Positions 63,572-64,000 of a stretch of 64,000 nt of DNA are shown here, in pieces. The position numbers were made by a program, and so were the translations under genes. The notes below the pieces were generated by a model. It saw nothing but the letters and a program-made list of their open reading frames with translations. It searched no databases and was not told the DNA's origin. The stretch comes from Microcoleus sp. bin48.metabat.b7b8b9.023 (GTDB lineage Bacteria; Cyanobacteriota; Cyanobacteriia; Cyanobacteriales; Microcoleaceae): the NCBI RefSeq assembly GCF_013299185.1, contig NZ_JAAFKG010000016.1:1-64000 (forward strand), in the 5' to 3' direction. Within the stretch, counting starts at the first letter, position 1. Each line of letters opens with the position of its first letter.

Positions 63572-63616
63572 ATGCTTCGGGTGCGCTATCAGCACCCGAA
63601 GCATTCCTATTTTTTT
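63572..63616 (+). terminator. terminator after the peptidoglycan-binding gene
   Basis: ATGCTTCGGGTGC (63572-63584) pairs exactly with GCACCCGAAGCAT (63592-63604), followed by TCCTATTTTTTT. Fifty bases after the stop codon. Confidence 0.9.
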
Positions 63617-63814
63617 GATTGTTTTTTCGGGATTTGTGAAGATAGAATTCTATTTTAGAACTTTGGTTAAAAATCCCAATTATCAATTATTAATTACTAA
63701 TTACCAATTATCAGAAAAGATCGATCGCCAAAAAACTGTTAACTTTCCTTACAATTTCGAGAACAGGGTACAGTGACGATGATAGGATGCCGTAAAAATC
63801 CTTTGGATATATCT

Positions 63815-64000
63815 ATGGCAGAAGAACTGACTGGACAACCCCCCATCTTCGGCGGCAGCACCGGCGGCTTGCTGACCAAGGCGCTAGTTGAAGAGAAGTA
63901 TGCTATCACTTGGACTAGCCCCAAGGAACAAGTGTTTGAAATGCCTTCGGGTGGCGCTGCAATTATGCGTCAAGGCGACAACTTGCTGTATCTGCCCCGG
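63815..64000 (+). CDS. psaD: photosystem I reaction centre subunit II, partial
   Basis: The first 62 codons of PsaD, running off the window edge. The N-terminus [20 protein letters not shown] and [17 protein letters not shown] are highly conserved PsaD sequence. PsaD sits on the stromal/cytoplasmic face of photosystem I and docks ferredoxin, the electron donor of NirA and NarB. The ATG at 63815 matches the family start. The gap 63617-63814 is promoter and leader. Confidence 0.96.
   Translation, partial: MAEELTGQPPIFGGSTGGLLTKALVEEKYAITWTSPKEQVFEMPSGGAAIMRQGDNLLYLPR

Overview
The window looks like chromosomal DNA from a filamentous, non-heterocystous cyanobacterium of the Microcoleus/Oscillatoria type (genus inferred, not proven). 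The octamer GCGATCGC (HIP1) and its CGATCG core recur throughout. The right edge enters psaD (photosystem I). The nitrite reductase carries the C-terminal ferredoxin domain known from filamentous cyanobacteria. Intergenic DNA is full of heptanucleotide tandem repeats, and there are cyanobacterium-restricted small families (DUF2605, DUF2973, DUF3285, DICT sensor kinases). Coding sequence occurs on both strands and there is one tRNA gene. I see no rRNA, prophage or CRISPR array.

Layout. 0-3 kb: PEP-CTERM surface protein, YjbQ and a small unknown gene. 3-16 kb: nitrate assimilation cluster nirA-nrtA-nrtB-nrtC-nrtD-(tnpB)-narB behind a textbook NtcA-activated promoter. 16-27 kb: RRM protein, PsiE-like protein, RimM, response regulator, MoeA (molybdenum cofactor, needed by NarB), Uma2 protein, CobO, a glycosyltransferase/TPR membrane protein and tRNA-Phe. 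27-37 kb: GYF_2 protein, solitary ParD-type antitoxin, RibBA, pentapeptide-repeat protein, HerA/DUF87 ATPase and a group 2 sigma factor. 37-45 kb: CHASE4-PAS histidine kinase, fasciclin protein, MBL-fold protein, TrpG, DgkA, YbeY and DUF3285. 45-50 kb: a CHAT protease-STAND ATPase-TPR protein next to a small protein resembling the EACC1 'effector-associated constant component', then DUF4058. 50-56 kb: ThrS with a strongly structured upstream region, DUF2605, DUF2973 and a DICT-GAF histidine kinase. 56-64 kb: a 1960-residue Ser/Thr kinase-AAA-GAF-PAS-histidine kinase, a peptidoglycan-binding protein and the start of psaD.

How the genes work together. NrtABCD imports nitrate/nitrite, NarB reduces nitrate to nitrite and NirA reduces nitrite to ammonium, both drawing electrons from ferredoxin; MoeA helps make the cofactor of NarB. 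Two points in the cluster stand out. NrtD has about 255 extra residues (membrane segment, Ala/Pro/Ser linker, C-terminal domain with a TonB/TolA-like look). A TnpB-family gene with a non-canonical RuvC-II motif lies between nrtD and narB.

The best candidate for an under-described system is the CHAT-STAND-TPR/EACC1 pair at 45.2-49.2 kb. It has the architecture of a prokaryotic caspase-like conflict system, and next to it lies a 24-bp remnant of a second EACC1 gene end that differs only at synonymous sites. The window also shows local duplications of gene 5' ends (Uma2, cobO), a dispersed structured repeat coupled to GTTGACA arrays, a 106-116 bp MITE-like element, and perfect 21-25 bp palindromes. 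Family assignments come from reading the translations from memory; no database search was run.
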